Source: Bacteroidota bacterium (lineage in GTDB: Bacteria > Bacteroidota > Bacteroidia > Flavobacteriales > Flavobacteriaceae). From it: a DNA stretch of 39,570 nt. Location: positions 1 through 39,570 of the forward strand of contig JAKQJQ010000223.1 of NCBI GenBank assembly GCA_029561105.1. The letters run 5' to 3'. Under the pieces are notes generated by a model that saw nothing but the letters and a program-made list of their open reading frames with translations, ran no database searches and had not been told where the DNA came from. Of the stretch, positions 8,126-16,792 are shown piece by piece. Both the position numbers and the translations under genes were made by a program. Positions within the stretch are counted from its first letter, which is position 1; each line of letters opens with the position of its first letter.

Positions 8126-8509
8126 ATGAAACCACTGGTGATAATATTATTGTTGGTAATTTTTTCTGCATCCTGCGGGAAGTCAGAAAAAAAAGAATCT
8201 AATCCACCCGGTCCCGTGAGCCAAAAGCAAACACCCGAAAATCTTGGCAAGGAAATTTTTGAAGGGAAAGGCAATTGCGTGGCCTGCCACCAACCCAACC
8301 AAAAAGTAGTGGGTCCTTCGATCCAACAGATTGCCAGCGTGTACAAAGAACAAAAGGGCAATCTGGTCGCATTTCTTAAGGAAGAGAGCGAACCAATTGT
8401 GGATCCGTCACAATATACTGTGATGAAGGCTAATTTTGCCATCACCAAAGCCATGTCAGGTGAGGAACTCGAAGCATTGGAATCCTACATTTACAGTTTC
8501 AAAAAATAA
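8126..8509 (+). CDS. Lipoprotein c-type cytochrome
   Basis: The 127-residue protein begins with a lipoprotein signal, MKPLVIILLLVIFSASCGKS, in which Cys17 would be lipid-modified. After a flexible linker comes a single-heme cytochrome c domain. The heme-binding motif is CVACH (Cys51, Cys54, His55), and Met100 or Met110 is the likely sixth ligand. VVGPSIQQIASVYK and the C-terminal LEALESYIYSFKK are typical of class I cytochromes. It should face the periplasm and carry electrons in respiration. It uses the heme made by the preceding cluster, but no promoter was identified and co-transcription with hemB is unproved. Confidence 0.9.
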   Translation: MKPLVIILLLVIFSASCGKSEKKESNPPGPVSQKQTPENLGKEIFEGKGNCVACHQPNQKVVGPSIQQIASVYKEQKGNLVAFLKEESEPIVDPSQYTVMKANFAITKAMSGEELEALESYIYSFKK

Positions 8510-8513
8510 TCGG

Positions 8514-8738
8514 CTAATTATTGGCTTTATTGAGCGTATACACGCCACCCCCGAAAAGCACGACGGCTAACCCGATATACAAGAAACCTTTCATTTTGCC
8601 GGATTCGTTCGACACATCGAATTTCATACCGAGGAAATTAAACGATTCGGTGTTGGCCATTACAGTGTTGATCCCGATGTATGCAATTGCCAGCGCGGCA
8701 ACAATCAAAACGATAGCGATAATTTTTGAAGTATTCAT
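8514..8738 (-). CDS. Small two-helix membrane protein
   Basis: The 74-residue protein has two hydrophobic helices (about 5-26 and 50-68) separated by a polar loop, FNFLGMKFDVSNESGKMKG. It is encoded convergent to the cytochrome gene, with only 4 nt between the stops. The layout resembles DUF3185-like small membrane proteins, but that is a weak match from memory. No function can be assigned. Confidence 0.65.
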   Translation of the reverse strand: MNTSKIIAIVLIVAALAIAYIGINTVMANTESFNFLGMKFDVSNESGKMKGFLYIGLAVVLFGGGVYTLNKANN

Positions 8739-8864
8739 ATTGTGTTTTGTTTTTATCTAAATTAAGCAAAGCGCGGTGCCGGCTTTTACGGGAATTCGAG
8801 ATTTTCTATGAATATATCCGCACACTTGTTTGCTGCTTTTTTGCCGAATCGCTACATTTATCCC

Positions 8865-9335
8865 ATGGAAACCGCCTATATTACAACTCCGCTTGGAACC
8901 GCCAGAATTACCGGAGATGCCAATGGCATCAGCGAAATCTCTATTCTCACCGAAGGCAACCTTTCCGAAAAAATCCCGGCTACCTTAAAAGAACCGGCGC
9001 AACAACTGCAGGAATATTTCGATGGCAATCGCACCCAATTCGATTTTAAGATCAACCCGCAAGGCACCGATTTCCAACAGAAAGTATGGCAGGAATTGCT
9101 ACAAATCCCTTTCGGAAAAACGGTCTCTTACATGGACATCACCAAAAAACTCGGCGATGTCAAGGCCATTCGTGCCGTGGCTTCGGCCAACGGTAAAAAC
9201 CCATTGTGGATTGTGGTTCCCTGCCATCGTGTCATCGGCACCGACGGTTCGCTCACCGGATATGCCGGCGGTTTGTGGCGCAAGAAATGGCTGCTCGAAC
9301 ACGAAAGCCCGACGGCGCAGCAAAGCCTTTTCTGA
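8865..9335 (+). CDS. ogt: Methylated-DNA--protein-cysteine methyltransferase
   Basis: Ogt repairs O6-methylguanine by moving the alkyl group to its own cysteine. With the start at ATG 8865 the protein has 156 residues and begins METAYITTPLG, as family members do. A frame from 8808 would add 19 residues (MNISAHLFAAFLPNRYIYP) not expected in the family. The C-terminal domain holds TDFQQKVWQELLQIPFGKT, the helix-turn-helix region with RAVASANGKNP, and the active-site IVVPCHRVI with Cys120. The short N-terminal domain and the absence of an AraC-like Ada part make it Ogt/MGMT rather than Ada. Confidence 0.95.
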   Translation: METAYITTPLGTARITGDANGISEISILTEGNLSEKIPATLKEPAQQLQEYFDGNRTQFDFKINPQGTDFQQKVWQELLQIPFGKTVSYMDITKKLGDVKAIRAVASANGKNPLWIVVPCHRVIGTDGSLTGYAGGLWRKKWLLEHESPTAQQSLF

Positions 9336-9388
9336 GAAATCGAATCGGGATGATTTTTCACTAAATTCGTATTCCACAAACAGACAAT

Positions 9389-10543
9389 ATGAAAGTCCTT
9401 AAAAAAATCCTGATTTGGTTCGTTGCCATTTTCGCGGTACTTATCGCGTTGCTCTACCTTTTCAAAGTCGATTACCTCATTACCGCAGTGCGCAAGATTT
9501 ATTTCAACGGTCATGTCACCGCTTTCCTTGACGATTACAAGGAGTTCGAAAACCGCACGATTCCCAAAAGCCACACGCCCCAGCCTTGGCCGCTCGCTAC
9601 CACTTACAATAAGGTCAAACCTACCGAAACCCTTGAAAAATGGCATAAGGATTTAGGCACTGTGGCATTCCTGGTGATTAAAAATGACAGTCTTTGGAGC
9701 GAGAGTTATTATGACGGCTATGACAAAGATTCTAAATCCAATTCGTTTTCTATGGCCAAGAGCGTGGTTTCGGCAGCGCTCGGCAAAGCCATTTCACAAG
9801 GCAAGATCAAAAGCCTGGATCAGTTGGTGTCTGATTTTTATCCGCAGTTCAAGCAGGGAAAGTCGGCAGCGATGGCTGTGGGTGATTTGTCTTCTATGGC
9901 TTCGGGCCTGGATTGGGATGAGTCTTACTACAGCCCGTTTTCGATTACCACCCGCGCCTACTTTGATGAACACCTCGACCAGGTAATCCTGAGCCAGAAA
10001 GGCATAGAAGATCCGGGAAAATCATATAAATATTTGAGCGGCAATACCCAACTGCTGGCCATGGTCATTGAAAAAGCCACAGGAAAAAGCCTTGCCGACT
10101 ACGTTTGGGAAAATTTCTGGCAACCCATGGGGGCCGAAAATCCAGCGCTCTGGCAAACCGACCGCAAAGATGGCGTCGTGAAGGCGTATTGCTGCATTGC
10201 CAGCAACGCCCGTGATTTTGCGCGTTTTGGGAAACTCTATGAGCATTATGGCAACTGGAACGGGCAGCAGATTCTGGACAGTGCCTTTGTCGCCAAATCT
10301 ATTGTACCGCGGTTTACCGATTCTCCGCAATACGGTTATGGATTCTGGCTATCTGAGTACCAAGGCAAAAAGGTGTTTTACATGCGCGGCCACTTGGGGC
10401 AGTACGTCATTGTGATTCCGCAGGACAAACTTATCATTGTAAGGCTTGGCGCGATGAAAAGCGTAGGCGGAAAACCACACAGCGATGACTTTTTTGTGTG
10501 GATAGACGAAGCCTACAAGATGCTAACACCAACCCATTTGTAA
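9389..10543 (+). CDS. Membrane-anchored serine hydrolase, beta-lactamase class C / PBP4* family
   Basis: The 384-residue protein has one N-terminal hydrophobic segment (about 7-26) that serves as an uncleaved anchor or signal. The catalytic domain follows. SMAK (121-124) gives the nucleophile Ser121 and Lys124, YLSGN (215-219) stands for the YxN element, and HLG (335-337) for the third box. The family includes esterases, D-aminopeptidases and carboxypeptidases as well as class C beta-lactamases. The YxSGN form with GNTQLLAMVIEKATGKS is common in non-lactamase members, so antibiotic resistance should not be assumed. Its stop overlaps the start of the LuxR-type gene (TAATG), so the two are translationally coupled. 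Confidence 0.85.
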   Translation: MKVLKKILIWFVAIFAVLIALLYLFKVDYLITAVRKIYFNGHVTAFLDDYKEFENRTIPKSHTPQPWPLATTYNKVKPTETLEKWHKDLGTVAFLVIKNDSLWSESYYDGYDKDSKSNSFSMAKSVVSAALGKAISQGKIKSLDQLVSDFYPQFKQGKSAAMAVGDLSSMASGLDWDESYYSPFSITTRAYFDEHLDQVILSQKGIEDPGKSYKYLSGNTQLLAMVIEKATGKSLADYVWENFWQPMGAENPALWQTDRKDGVVKAYCCIASNARDFARFGKLYEHYGNWNGQQILDSAFVAKSIVPRFTDSPQYGYGFWLSEYQGKKVFYMRGHLGQYVIVIPQDKLIIVRLGAMKSVGGKPHSDDFFVWIDEAYKMLTPTHL

Positions 10544-10995
10544 TGATTCGGGCAGCCAAATACAGACACCTATTTTGGTACGGTCTCGGCCTTTCTGCCT
10601 TATTGTTTTTGTTGCGTTGGCTGCAATGGAAGCTGATTATCGTAACCTATGCCATCGATATTTACATCGCACTCATTGCCTGCCTGTTTACCGGACTGGG
10701 CATCTGGATTGCGCTCAAGATCACCAACCCCAAAACGCTGGTCGTAGAAAAGCAGGTTTACATCTCGGAATTCTCCATCAATCAATTGGCGCTAGAAAAA
10801 TTAAGCCTCCGTCCGCGCGAATTCGAGGTGCTGCAACTGCTTTCGCAAGGACTCAGCAATGCAGAAATCGGCGAACGCCTGTTCATTTCGTTAAGTACTG
10901 TAAAAACCCATATTTCTGGGTTGTTCGATAAGCTCGAAGTCAAGAGCCGGACACAAGCCATTGACAAAGCAAAAAAACTCGGGATTATCGCGTAG
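10543..10995 (+). CDS. Membrane-anchored LuxR-type transcription factor
   Basis: With the start at 10543, inside the hydrolase stop, the protein has 150 residues. Two transmembrane helices (about 9-27 and 37-59) are followed by a LuxR/NarL DNA-binding domain (about 85-145) with LSLRPREFEVLQLLSQGLSN and the recognition part IGERLFISLSTVKTHISGLFDKL. There is no receiver or ligand domain. A regulator that stays in the membrane while its helix-turn-helix faces the cytoplasm is implied. The likely targets are close by: a palindrome and promoter sit just before the next gene (DUF4199). A longer in-frame start at 10498 would lie inside the hydrolase gene and is less likely. Confidence 0.85.
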   Translation: MIRAAKYRHLFWYGLGLSALLFLLRWLQWKLIIVTYAIDIYIALIACLFTGLGIWIALKITNPKTLVVEKQVYISEFSINQLALEKLSLRPREFEVLQLLSQGLSNAEIGERLFISLSTVKTHISGLFDKLEVKSRTQAIDKAKKLGIIA

Positions 10996-11030
10996 TACCA
11001 TAGTATGATTGCAGCGGGTGGGCTCAAATT

Positions 11031-11044
11031 CATACTAAAGTATG
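11031..11044. promoter_or_regulatory. Candidate operator palindrome before the DUF4199 gene
   Basis: CATACTAAAGTATG is a perfect 14-bp palindrome, 24 bp upstream of a good -7 box. A related half, TAGTATGA, lies at 11001-11008. The neighbouring LuxR-type protein is the natural candidate to bind it, which is inference. Confidence 0.45.
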
Positions 11045-11068
11045 ACCGGTTTTAGACATTCGCCGGTT

Positions 11069-11076
11069 TAAATTTG
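11069..11076 (+). promoter_or_regulatory. Candidate -7 box of the DUF4199 gene
   Basis: TAAATTTG fits TAnnTTTG exactly and lies 26 nt before the chosen ATG at 11103. Its presence argues against the GTG at 11076 being the start. Confidence 0.5.
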
Positions 11077-11102
11077 TGTCATCAACCTTAAAAAACCTTG
11101 AC

Positions 11103-11648
11103 ATGAAAAAAAGCATCCTTACCTACGGACTCATTATGGGCGCCATTATCGCCATTGAAATGGTCATCGGAATTTCTATCTGTTACAAAAACCAGAACTA
11201 CGAGCCCAGCGAAATTATAGGCTACCTGTCTATGATTGTGGTGTCTTCCCTGATATTTATCGGGGTACGCAATTACCGCAACAAATACCAGGACGGCGTG
11301 ATCACGTTTGCAACCGCTTTCAAACTCGGCGTGGGGATTGCCTTTGTGGCGGCGACGGTCTACGTGGTCACCTGGCTCATTTACTACTATTGCTTCATTC
11401 CTGATTTTATGGAGAAATACACCGCGCACATGCTCGAACTTGCGGCCAAACACGGTGACAGTGCAGCAGAAATTGCCGAGAAAACCAGCCAGATGAAAAG
11501 CATGGCCGATATGTACAAAAATCCGTTGTTCGTGGTTTTGTTTACCTATGCCGAGATTTTCCCCATCGGACTCGTGGTGTCACTAATTACTGCGTTGATC
11601 TTAAAGCGCAAATCCAATACGCCAGACCAATCTGCAACGGCAATTTAG
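11103..11648 (+). CDS. DUF4199 family integral membrane protein
   Basis: This 181-residue protein begins MKKSILTYGLIMGAIIAIEM. It has four hydrophobic helices (about 5-24, 34-54, 68-92 and 137-160), a conserved YRNKYQDGVITFATAFKLGVGIAF stretch in the middle, and a long loop with methionine-rich helices (LELAAKHGDSAAEIAEKTSQMKSMADMYK). This is the DUF4199 pattern, frequent in Bacteroidota and of unknown function. The start at 11103 is chosen because the promoter box ends at 11076. It follows the membrane-bound LuxR-type gene on the same strand, and a palindrome in the gap suggests regulation by it. Confidence 0.85.
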   Translation: MKKSILTYGLIMGAIIAIEMVIGISICYKNQNYEPSEIIGYLSMIVVSSLIFIGVRNYRNKYQDGVITFATAFKLGVGIAFVAATVYVVTWLIYYYCFIPDFMEKYTAHMLELAAKHGDSAAEIAEKTSQMKSMADMYKNPLFVVLFTYAEIFPIGLVVSLITALILKRKSNTPDQSATAI

Positions 11649-11710
11649 ATTTTTATCATTTTTCACGCGATTCGGAAGAAATAACAACATTTCATCGATT
11701 ACAATCGGAG

Positions 11711-12862
11711 ATGCGTCACGAGACGCTTACTTTTGCATCCAAACATATATACCATGCAAAAAAAAGAAGTATTATTCAAACCGCCTGCGCGGAGGTAAAT
11801 GGTTTTTCTGAACTGTACCACAAGCTGCAGCGTAAAGTCTCATTAACCGGAAAGAGCCAAAGCACCTCAATCAATTATGCGCGGCATCTGGCCAAAGCGG
11901 CCATCCATTTCAATGCGCTGCCCACGGCGCTAGACGAAGAACAAGTCAACGCTTACTTGTATTACCTGCAGCAAACCCACAAATCGGCATCTGATTCTTA
12001 TTTTAAATTTACCGTCTACGGATTTCGGTTTATGTATCGGATGGAAGGCCTTGAGGACCAATATTTGCAACTTCCTTCGATCAAACGCGAAAAAAAACTT
12101 CCCGTTGTCTTGAGTCGCGAAGAAACCAGGCGCTTGCTTGCTGCTCCCAAGTTGCTCAAACACCGCGTGCTGTTCGGGCTGCTTTATGGCTGCGGTTTGC
12201 GTTGTTTTGAGGCGCGCAATATTCAATTGCCGGACATTGACTTTGATCGAAAAATGCTCCATGTACGCCAAGGAAAAGGCAAGAAGGATCGTTACGTACC
12301 CATAGGCCGGGCACTATGCCAATGGCTCAACGACTATATCGGCGTTAAAAGCAATAACGTTTGGCTTTTTAATGGTCGGCCGAATGGTCGGGCAGGTGGA
12401 GATTTTGATGCGCGTTACTCTCAACGGGGAATCCAATGGGTTGTGAAACACGCTGCCAAACAAGCTGGGATTGTTAAAAATGTGTCAGCACACACCTTGC
12501 GACACTCCTTTGCCACACATTTGCTCGAGGACGGACTCGATATCGTGAGCATTAAGGAATTATTGGGCCATTCCCGCATCGAGACTACATTGATTTACCT
12601 ACATGTCGCGCATTACGATAGGGTTAAAACCTACAGCCCGCTAGACACACTTTACAGCGGAGTGGTGTCGGGGCGCGCAGTCAGAAGCACGATGATTCCC
12701 CATGCTATTGAATTGCCATCGCCGCCAATGAGACTTAATCCGGTTCTTGATTCCGAAAATGCCGCTGCCCAAACTCCCTGTGATTGTGTGGCACAATGGG
12801 TTTGCTGTAATAAAACATTCACGATTTACTGTGAGACAACGCCAACAGAACAGCTGCCGTAA
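11711..12862 (+). CDS. Tyrosine recombinase / site-specific integrase
   Basis: The 383-residue frame has a SAM-like core-binding domain (about 30-115, SQSTSINYARHLAKAAIHFN) and a tyrosine recombinase catalytic domain. All six catalytic positions are present: Arg164 (CGLRCFEARN), Lys189 (QGKGKKDRYVP), His261 and Arg264 (HTLRHSFATHLL), His287 (LLGHS) and Tyr296 (TTLIYLHV). The usual end, YSPLDTLY, is at about 308-315. The 65 further residues, Cys-rich at the end, are not typical. The start is unsure: a -7-like box TACTTTTG (11728-11735) lies inside the frame. Such integrases often accompany IS91-like transposons in Bacteroidota, but no transposase follows. Confidence 0.85.
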   Translation: MRHETLTFASKHIYHAKKRSIIQTACAEVNGFSELYHKLQRKVSLTGKSQSTSINYARHLAKAAIHFNALPTALDEEQVNAYLYYLQQTHKSASDSYFKFTVYGFRFMYRMEGLEDQYLQLPSIKREKKLPVVLSREETRRLLAAPKLLKHRVLFGLLYGCGLRCFEARNIQLPDIDFDRKMLHVRQGKGKKDRYVPIGRALCQWLNDYIGVKSNNVWLFNGRPNGRAGGDFDARYSQRGIQWVVKHAAKQAGIVKNVSAHTLRHSFATHLLEDGLDIVSIKELLGHSRIETTLIYLHVAHYDRVKTYSPLDTLYSGVVSGRAVRSTMIPHAIELPSPPMRLNPVLDSENAAAQTPCDCVAQWVCCNKTFTIYCETTPTEQLP

Positions 12863-12948
12863 TTTTTGATTGTCCTCCAAAAGCGACCGATTGAAAAAAA
12901 TGCTAACTTGCAGCCAATAAAAGCCAGTATTCATTTAATTTAAACGCC

Positions 12949-13662
12949 ATGATTGAAAAAATCCAACTGGGGAATATCCTTTTCCTCGACATTGAAACCG
13001 TCCCCGAACAAGAAAACTACGCCGGGCTTGATGCTGAAACCCAATCACTTTGGGAAGCCAAAACCCAATACCAGCGTCGTGACGAGTACACTCCCGAAGA
13101 TTTTTACGAGCGCGCCGGCATCTGGGCCGAGTTTGGTAAGATTGTGTGTATTTCTGCCGGTTATTTTACGCTCAAGGGCGATATCCGGCACTTTCGCGTA
13201 ACCTCTTTTTTTGGTGCCGAAAAGCAAATCCTACAAGATTTCTCGAATCTTTTAAACAACCACTTTGGCCAAGCACAACACCTCTTGTGCGGTCACAACG
13301 CCAAGGAGTTCGATATCCCGTTTATTGCCAGGCGGATGATTATCCACAACTTGCCATTACCTGGAAAGCTCAATCTTTTTGGGAAAAAGCCTTGGGAAGT
13401 CCCACATCTCGACACGCTTGAGCTCTGGAAATTTGGAGATTACAAACACTACACCTCACTTAAGTTACTCACCAAAATCCTTGGCATTCCATCCTCCAAA
13501 GGCGATATAGATGGCGGCCAGGTGGCCCATGTTTTTTACATAGAGAAAGACATAGACCGCATTGTAACCTATTGCGAGAAAGACGTCATCGCTACGGCAC
13601 AGATTTTCCTTCGCTTGCGTCGTGAGGATTTGCTCGACGAGGCCGAGATTATTCATATTTAA
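12949..13662 (+). CDS. PolB-like 3'-5' exonuclease
   Basis: The 237-residue protein is a DEDD-type exonuclease of the group related to the proofreading domain of DNA polymerase B. ExoI is LFLDIETVP (Asp14, Glu16), ExoII is LLCGHNAKEFDIPFIARR with the second catalytic Asp, and ExoIII is IVTYCEKDVIATAQIFLRL (YxxxD). No polymerase domain is attached. A role in DNA repair or nucleic-acid turnover is likely, but the exact substrate is unknown. It has its own terminator directly after the stop. Confidence 0.88.
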   Translation: MIEKIQLGNILFLDIETVPEQENYAGLDAETQSLWEAKTQYQRRDEYTPEDFYERAGIWAEFGKIVCISAGYFTLKGDIRHFRVTSFFGAEKQILQDFSNLLNNHFGQAQHLLCGHNAKEFDIPFIARRMIIHNLPLPGKLNLFGKKPWEVPHLDTLELWKFGDYKHYTSLKLLTKILGIPSSKGDIDGGQVAHVFYIEKDIDRIVTYCEKDVIATAQIFLRLRREDLLDEAEIIHI

Positions 13663-13663
13663 A

Positions 13664-13690
13664 AAAAGCCTCCCAAATAAGGAGGCTTTT
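13664..13690. terminator. Bidirectional terminator
   Basis: AAAAGCCTCC (13664-13673) and GGAGGCTTTT (13681-13690) form a perfect 10-bp stem with a 7-nt loop. A-runs and T-runs lie on both sides, so it can end transcription of the exonuclease gene and of the convergent protease gene. Confidence 0.9.
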
Positions 13691-13699
13691 GTCTGTTGG

Positions 13700-16687
13700 T
13701 TATTTTTGCAGTACAATCTTTTGCACCGTCTGTTCCTTGCCGTTGTTTGTAGAAAGGAAATATACGCCGTCCTGCAAATGATCTAACAACAAACTTTCAT
13801 TGACAGCAGCTGCGGTTTTTGATAGGATTTCCCTGCCTTGCATATCGTTTAAGGAAAGCACCGTGTTGGCTGGCGGAGGGTTTGAAAACCGTATTTCCAA
13901 CAAGCCTTTAGTAGGGTTAGGGCTTACGCTGAACCCTGATTTTTGCACCGACTCAGTACCCAAAGGTTGCACCGTACACACATCGAGCCTTACGAAATTG
14001 ACCACACCGTTATCGGTGCCCACCACGTTGTCTCGTACATACACCGACCAATAGCCAATGGCTGGCTTGTTGTTGAAATAGGTCATGGACTGGAAAGGCT
14101 TAATCACTCCTGTAATCGCGGGTGCCGAGGCATTGCAAGTGAGGGCTGCGCCGGTATCATCTACTGTGTAATTCAAGTCTGCGATTCCCTGGCAAGCGCC
14201 GTCAAATAATGTAATTTGCGGAAAACCAAGTGAAAACGGTCCCTCTAGGATTATTTTCAAATCGGCCACGTTGGTGTGTGACACATTGAGCGCTACATTG
14301 AGGTCGCCCACGGTAATGTCGTCGGTCACTTCAATCTGCAGGATGGCATTTGCCGTGGTAAACTGACTGTCGAGTGCGGCATTGAGGTAATCGTCGGGCT
14401 CATAATGGAAATTGCAGTTGAGCTGTCCGGTTTCGAATGTGAAAACCGTGGCGTTTGTACCTTCGCCACAATTATTCTTCGGGAAAACCCTCCAATAGTA
14501 TGTCGAGGCTTCATTGAGGTTGGTCAATGAATAGTCGGCAAAGTCTGTGTAGGCATCTGCGATAAGGTCTGTAAAATTGGCATCAGTGGCTACCTGGATA
14601 TGAAAACCATCGGCATTGTCAATTGATTCCCAACTAAACTGCAGATTGGGTGAAACACCTTGCTGGTTGTTGGCTGGAGCTACGAGCGGCACATTGACAA
14701 AATCCACACTGGATATGGTCAGGTTTACGAATCGTGTTTCTGTTTCTGTTCCATTGTCTCCAGTAATGGCGATGGCATAGGTACCCGGAATCGCCGCGGC
14801 GAGGTTGGACACTGTAATCGAAAACTGCCCCGGACTGCTCAGTGATGGTGTGCTAAAATTAGCAATCGCACCATTGGGCAATCCGCTCGCGCTAAAGTTG
14901 ACCGGCGTCGGGTTTGAACTGTTGAAATTGAATGTGTAGGTGGCGTTTTGGTCTAAACAAACCGTTTGGTCTTCAGAAGTAGGAACAATTGAAAAGGCAG
15001 ATGAAAGACCGGTAACAATAAAAGCAAACGGTTGCGGCCCGCCTTGTAAAGTCCCTTTGTGCGATACAGTAATGGTATAAGTGCCTGCCGGAACGTCGAT
15101 ATTGATTCTTTCTACATTGTCTACCGCATTGTCTTCTGTACGTATGGCTACAAGATTGGCTGCGCTTTGCAACTTCCAGGGATAGTAAGTCGTGCCATCT
15201 TTGGAGATGCGGATGTCCAGGTCGTTGACCAAAGCCGGAGTAGTGCTGTTGAGCACGCCATCTACCCACGCGCCAGGCAAGTCGGTCCAGCAAATTGAAG
15301 CGAGCAACGGGGTTACACCGTCTGAAACCGCGGTAAAGGTAAAAGTCTCGCCCTGTGCTAAAGTTTTCTCAGAAATCCACGATTGCAACCCATTTCCAGA
15401 AATGGCCTGTGCTGCTTTTTTGGCATTGAGCACACCCCAACCCCAAATCGCATCAGGACCTGTTCGGCCACGATCATCGGCGGTATGGCAGGCCAACCCT
15501 TTTAAGGTGGCGGCGCGCATGAAATGATTGTTGACATTGTTGTAGTGCTGCTGTAAAAGCAATAGCGTTCCCATGACGTTGGGCGATGCCATTGAGGTTC
15601 CCGAAAGCGATCCGTAAGAAGTGTCGCTGTCGTCGGTAGTCGAGAACAATCCGCTGCCGTTTCCGGCAATATCTGGTTTGATGCGTCGGTCATCGGTTGG
15701 ACCTTCGCTGCTGCCAGAATTGATAGACACGCTGACCAAATCGCCCGAAGCGTTGATATTGGCGTCCTGGCAATTGGCTACGACCAGATTGTTTTTGGCG
15801 CATTTGTTTCCGGTAAGTTTGTCATAACCCGCGGTAAGCGGCGCGGGATTGGTGCTGTTGCCGTCGTTTCCGGCCGATGCGACCATGAGGTAATACGGTA
15901 CAGAATAAGACAATTGATCCCAGGAAAGGGCTTCGCCAGAATAGGCGCCCATGTACCAGTTGCCCGGCGCACTGTTTACAGGGATTCCGTAAGAATGATT
16001 GGAGAGCAAAAGCCCGTCGCGCGCTTCTTCAAGTACTTCAGACAGGTCAGCGTTCCAATCGAAGGTTTTCACCGTTGAAAGTGGCGCCATGCCTTTTGCA
16101 TTGGCAGAAACGCCCGTAGCGCCTACAGTTCCACTTACGTGTGTGGCGTGGAAACTGTTGTTGTTGAGATTGGTGATTCCATCGCCGATAATCATGCGTC
16201 CGCCGAATTCCTGATGGGAAACCCTAACCGGGCCGCCGTCCCAAACGCCCGAAAACATATTTTGTCCGTCAAGGTTTAAGCCCAAAAGGCCTCCAGAATT
16301 CAAGGTGTTGGCGCGGGTGGTTTTGGCAGCGTTGACGTTGTCTAGTGCGTAGTAAATCGGTTTGCCGTCCTTAGAAACGGCCATAAGTTCGTCGAATCCT
16401 CCATTTGGATTGGGCCTGTAAACCGGCCAGTTGTTTTGTTTGGCTGCAGCAAGCGCAATGGCTTTTTCGGTCTTGGCTTTGGCCTTGAACTGCTGGCTTA
16501 GCTTTTCTATTTTGGCCTGGTCGTAGGTTTTGGCAATCTGCATTCTTTGTTTTTCGGTCTGTGCCGAAGCGGTAAAAATCGCCAACGAGAAAAATGCGGC
16601 GAATACCAATGGTAAAGCAGGAGTAGGTTTCGATTTCACGAATCTGGGTTTTAAAAAATTTTTCAAATATAAACAATTGGTTGTCAC
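13700..16687 (-). CDS. Secreted subtilase with P-domain and type IX sorting domain
   Basis: The 995-residue protein is a serine protease of family S8 sent out by the type IX system. A signal peptide ends near SLAIFTASAQ (about 33-43). The catalytic triad is Asp150 (GVWDGG), His180 (SFHATHVSGTVG) and Ser365 (LSGTSMASPN), with the oxyanion Asn274 (ASAGNDG). Downstream are a beta-rich region, a fibronectin type III-like domain (about 668-752), a proprotein-convertase P-domain (about 770-905, ending IGYWSVYVRDNVVGTDNG) and the C-terminal sorting domain (about 917-995, starting FSVSPNPTKGLLEI). Family members degrade external protein. The start is uncertain: the signal peptide is preceded by some 22 residues, and an internal GTG at Val17 is an alternative. 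Confidence 0.93.
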   Translation of the reverse strand: MTTNCLYLKNFLKPRFVKSKPTPALPLVFAAFFSLAIFTASAQTEKQRMQIAKTYDQAKIEKLSQQFKAKAKTEKAIALAAAKQNNWPVYRPNPNGGFDELMAVSKDGKPIYYALDNVNAAKTTRANTLNSGGLLGLNLDGQNMFSGVWDGGPVRVSHQEFGGRMIIGDGITNLNNNSFHATHVSGTVGATGVSANAKGMAPLSTVKTFDWNADLSEVLEEARDGLLLSNHSYGIPVNSAPGNWYMGAYSGEALSWDQLSYSVPYYLMVASAGNDGNSTNPAPLTAGYDKLTGNKCAKNNLVVANCQDANINASGDLVSVSINSGSSEGPTDDRRIKPDIAGNGSGLFSTTDDSDTSYGSLSGTSMASPNVMGTLLLLQQHYNNVNNHFMRAATLKGLACHTADDRGRTGPDAIWGWGVLNAKKAAQAISGNGLQSWISEKTLAQGETFTFTAVSDGVTPLLASICWTDLPGAWVDGVLNSTTPALVNDLDIRISKDGTTYYPWKLQSAANLVAIRTEDNAVDNVERINIDVPAGTYTITVSHKGTLQGGPQPFAFIVTGLSSAFSIVPTSEDQTVCLDQNATYTFNFNSSNPTPVNFSASGLPNGAIANFSTPSLSSPGQFSITVSNLAAAIPGTYAIAITGDNGTETETRFVNLTISSVDFVNVPLVAPANNQQGVSPNLQFSWESIDNADGFHIQVATDANFTDLIADAYTDFADYSLTNLNEASTYYWRVFPKNNCGEGTNATVFTFETGQLNCNFHYEPDDYLNAALDSQFTTANAILQIEVTDDITVGDLNVALNVSHTNVADLKIILEGPFSLGFPQITLFDGACQGIADLNYTVDDTGAALTCNASAPAITGVIKPFQSMTYFNNKPAIGYWSVYVRDNVVGTDNGVVNFVRLDVCTVQPLGTESVQKSGFSVSPNPTKGLLEIRFSNPPPANTVLSLNDMQGREILSKTAAAVNESLLLDHLQDGVYFLSTNNGKEQTVQKIVLQK

Positions 16688-16792
16688 TAAATAATAAACA
16701 ACTGTGAAAGTCTGAGCCCGAAATTGCCGGTGTAGTTGGGATTTGAAATTTTAGTATGGGAAATTATCTTATTTTTACAAAAACATCCTCTT

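Noticed and set aside
8852-8864. Leaderless promoter of ogt
   Set aside because: TACATTTA is one base off the -7 consensus and would put the transcript start at the ATG, but without a consensus -7 box this is too weak.
9389-10543. Beta-lactamase resistance gene
   Set aside because: SxxK, YxSGN and HxG fit the wide serine hydrolase family. Nothing points to a true class C beta-lactamase.
12720-12862. Remnant of an IS91 transposase in the integrase tail
   Set aside because: A short alternate frame has NSCRN, recalling NSCRNRHCP of IS91 transposases, but it is too short and too isolated to support a call.
11711-13662. Integrated genomic island or prophage next to the integrase
   Set aside because: No tRNA gene, att-like direct repeats, phage genes or transposase are seen. 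The neighbours look like normal chromosome genes.
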